A stretch of 64,000 nt of DNA from positions 9,328,001 through 9,392,000 of the forward strand of contig CP114485.1 of the NCBI GenBank assembly GCA_027186245.1, given 5' to 3'. Both the position numbers and the translations under genes were made by a program. Shown here piece by piece: positions 63,532 to 64,000 of the stretch; the stretch's first letter is position 1; each line of letters opens with the position of its first letter. The stretch is from Coriaria nepalensis (lineage: Eukaryota > Streptophyta > Magnoliopsida > Cucurbitales > Coriariaceae). The notes under the pieces are model-generated. The model was not told where the DNA came from and ran no database searches. It saw only the letters and a list, made by a program, of their open reading frames with translations.

Positions 63532-64000
63532 TCGATTTATCACATGATTGTAGAATCCTAGTGGAACTGGAAGGGAGATGACACATGATACGCTGGTTTA
63601 CCATTTTCTCTTTTTCCCCCGGCCCTTCCCATCTTTATTTGGTTTTTATTTATACAATCGTCTTTTGAGTGTAGTAGAACTATGTACCAAAATTATCACA
63701 ATAAATCAGTTATTGTTAGAAGAGCGTATATTAGGATATCCTATAACCATCGTTTTTTATATCGTAAATTTTGTAAGCATTATACGACAGATGAGTTATA
63801 AATTTCATATTCTCTTTACTACAAGTCTACAAACATTTGGCCACGACGCTTCCCTACTGATTATATATCTTAAATTATTTGATTGGTCTAATTATTTGTT
63901 ATCTGTCCTATTTTACTACGACATGGTCCATGGACAACGAATTTTGAATCACAGATTTGGTTTCATTATTAGTGGTGTCAATGTGAGCCGCGCCGCCTGG
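63532..64000. other. SEC62 3'-UTR and downstream sequence
   Basis: An AATAAA-like motif (aataaatcag) at 63701 is a candidate polyadenylation signal, about 170 bp after the stop. Nothing else was recognised up to the window end. Confidence 0.5.

Overview
This is nuclear DNA from a flowering plant, most likely a eudicot. It is AT-rich, its genes have many introns with GT-AG boundaries, and long gene-poor stretches are filled with decayed transposable elements. No prokaryotic, organellar, CRISPR or tRNA feature was found. All exon models were built by eye from splice motifs, reading phase and remembered family sequences. Their summed lengths are exact multiples of three, but no transcript or database check was possible.

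Layout: (1) 239-4164, minus: complete 13-exon MATE transporter of the citrate-exporter DTX42 type. (2) 4.9-15.2 kb: gene-free, with rearranged Tat-type gypsy remnants (7.4-9.1 kb), a long-inverted-repeat element with a GC-rich centre (9.2-9.9 kb), a decayed CACTA transposase (10.8-11.5 kb) and a small foldback element (12.1 kb). (3) 15261-15650, minus: single-exon SIAMESE-RELATED cell-cycle inhibitor. (4) 16-22.6 kb: intergenic, with a decayed Mutator-like transposase and short tandem repeats. (5) 22657-27307, minus: 8-exon RETICULATA-RELATED chloroplast protein gene. (6) 27.4-32 kb: copia fragment split by an 831-bp hAT-like element. (7) 32076-33144, plus: nuclear photosystem II PsbTn gene interrupted in its transit-peptide region by a 704-bp solo LTR. 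(8) 33546-36921, minus: 8-exon calcium-dependent protein kinase of the CPK7/8/14/32 group. (9) 38-57.9 kb: nested retrotransposons, namely a plus-strand Tat-type gypsy element carrying an inserted minus-strand chromovirus, a 69-bp tandem repeat array, an antisense ORF region and copia remnants. (10) 58311-63531, plus: 5-exon SEC62 gene of the ER translocon.

The host genes do not form one pathway. Their order is still informative: from memory of Arabidopsis locus numbers, DTX42 sits beside SMR9, and RER4 beside CPK7. The same two pairs occur here, which supports both orthology and conserved microsynteny. The clearest biological event is the solo LTR in PsbTn. Removing it together with one copy of its near-perfect 5-bp target duplication leaves an uninterrupted frame, so it is a genuine insertion into a host coding exon.
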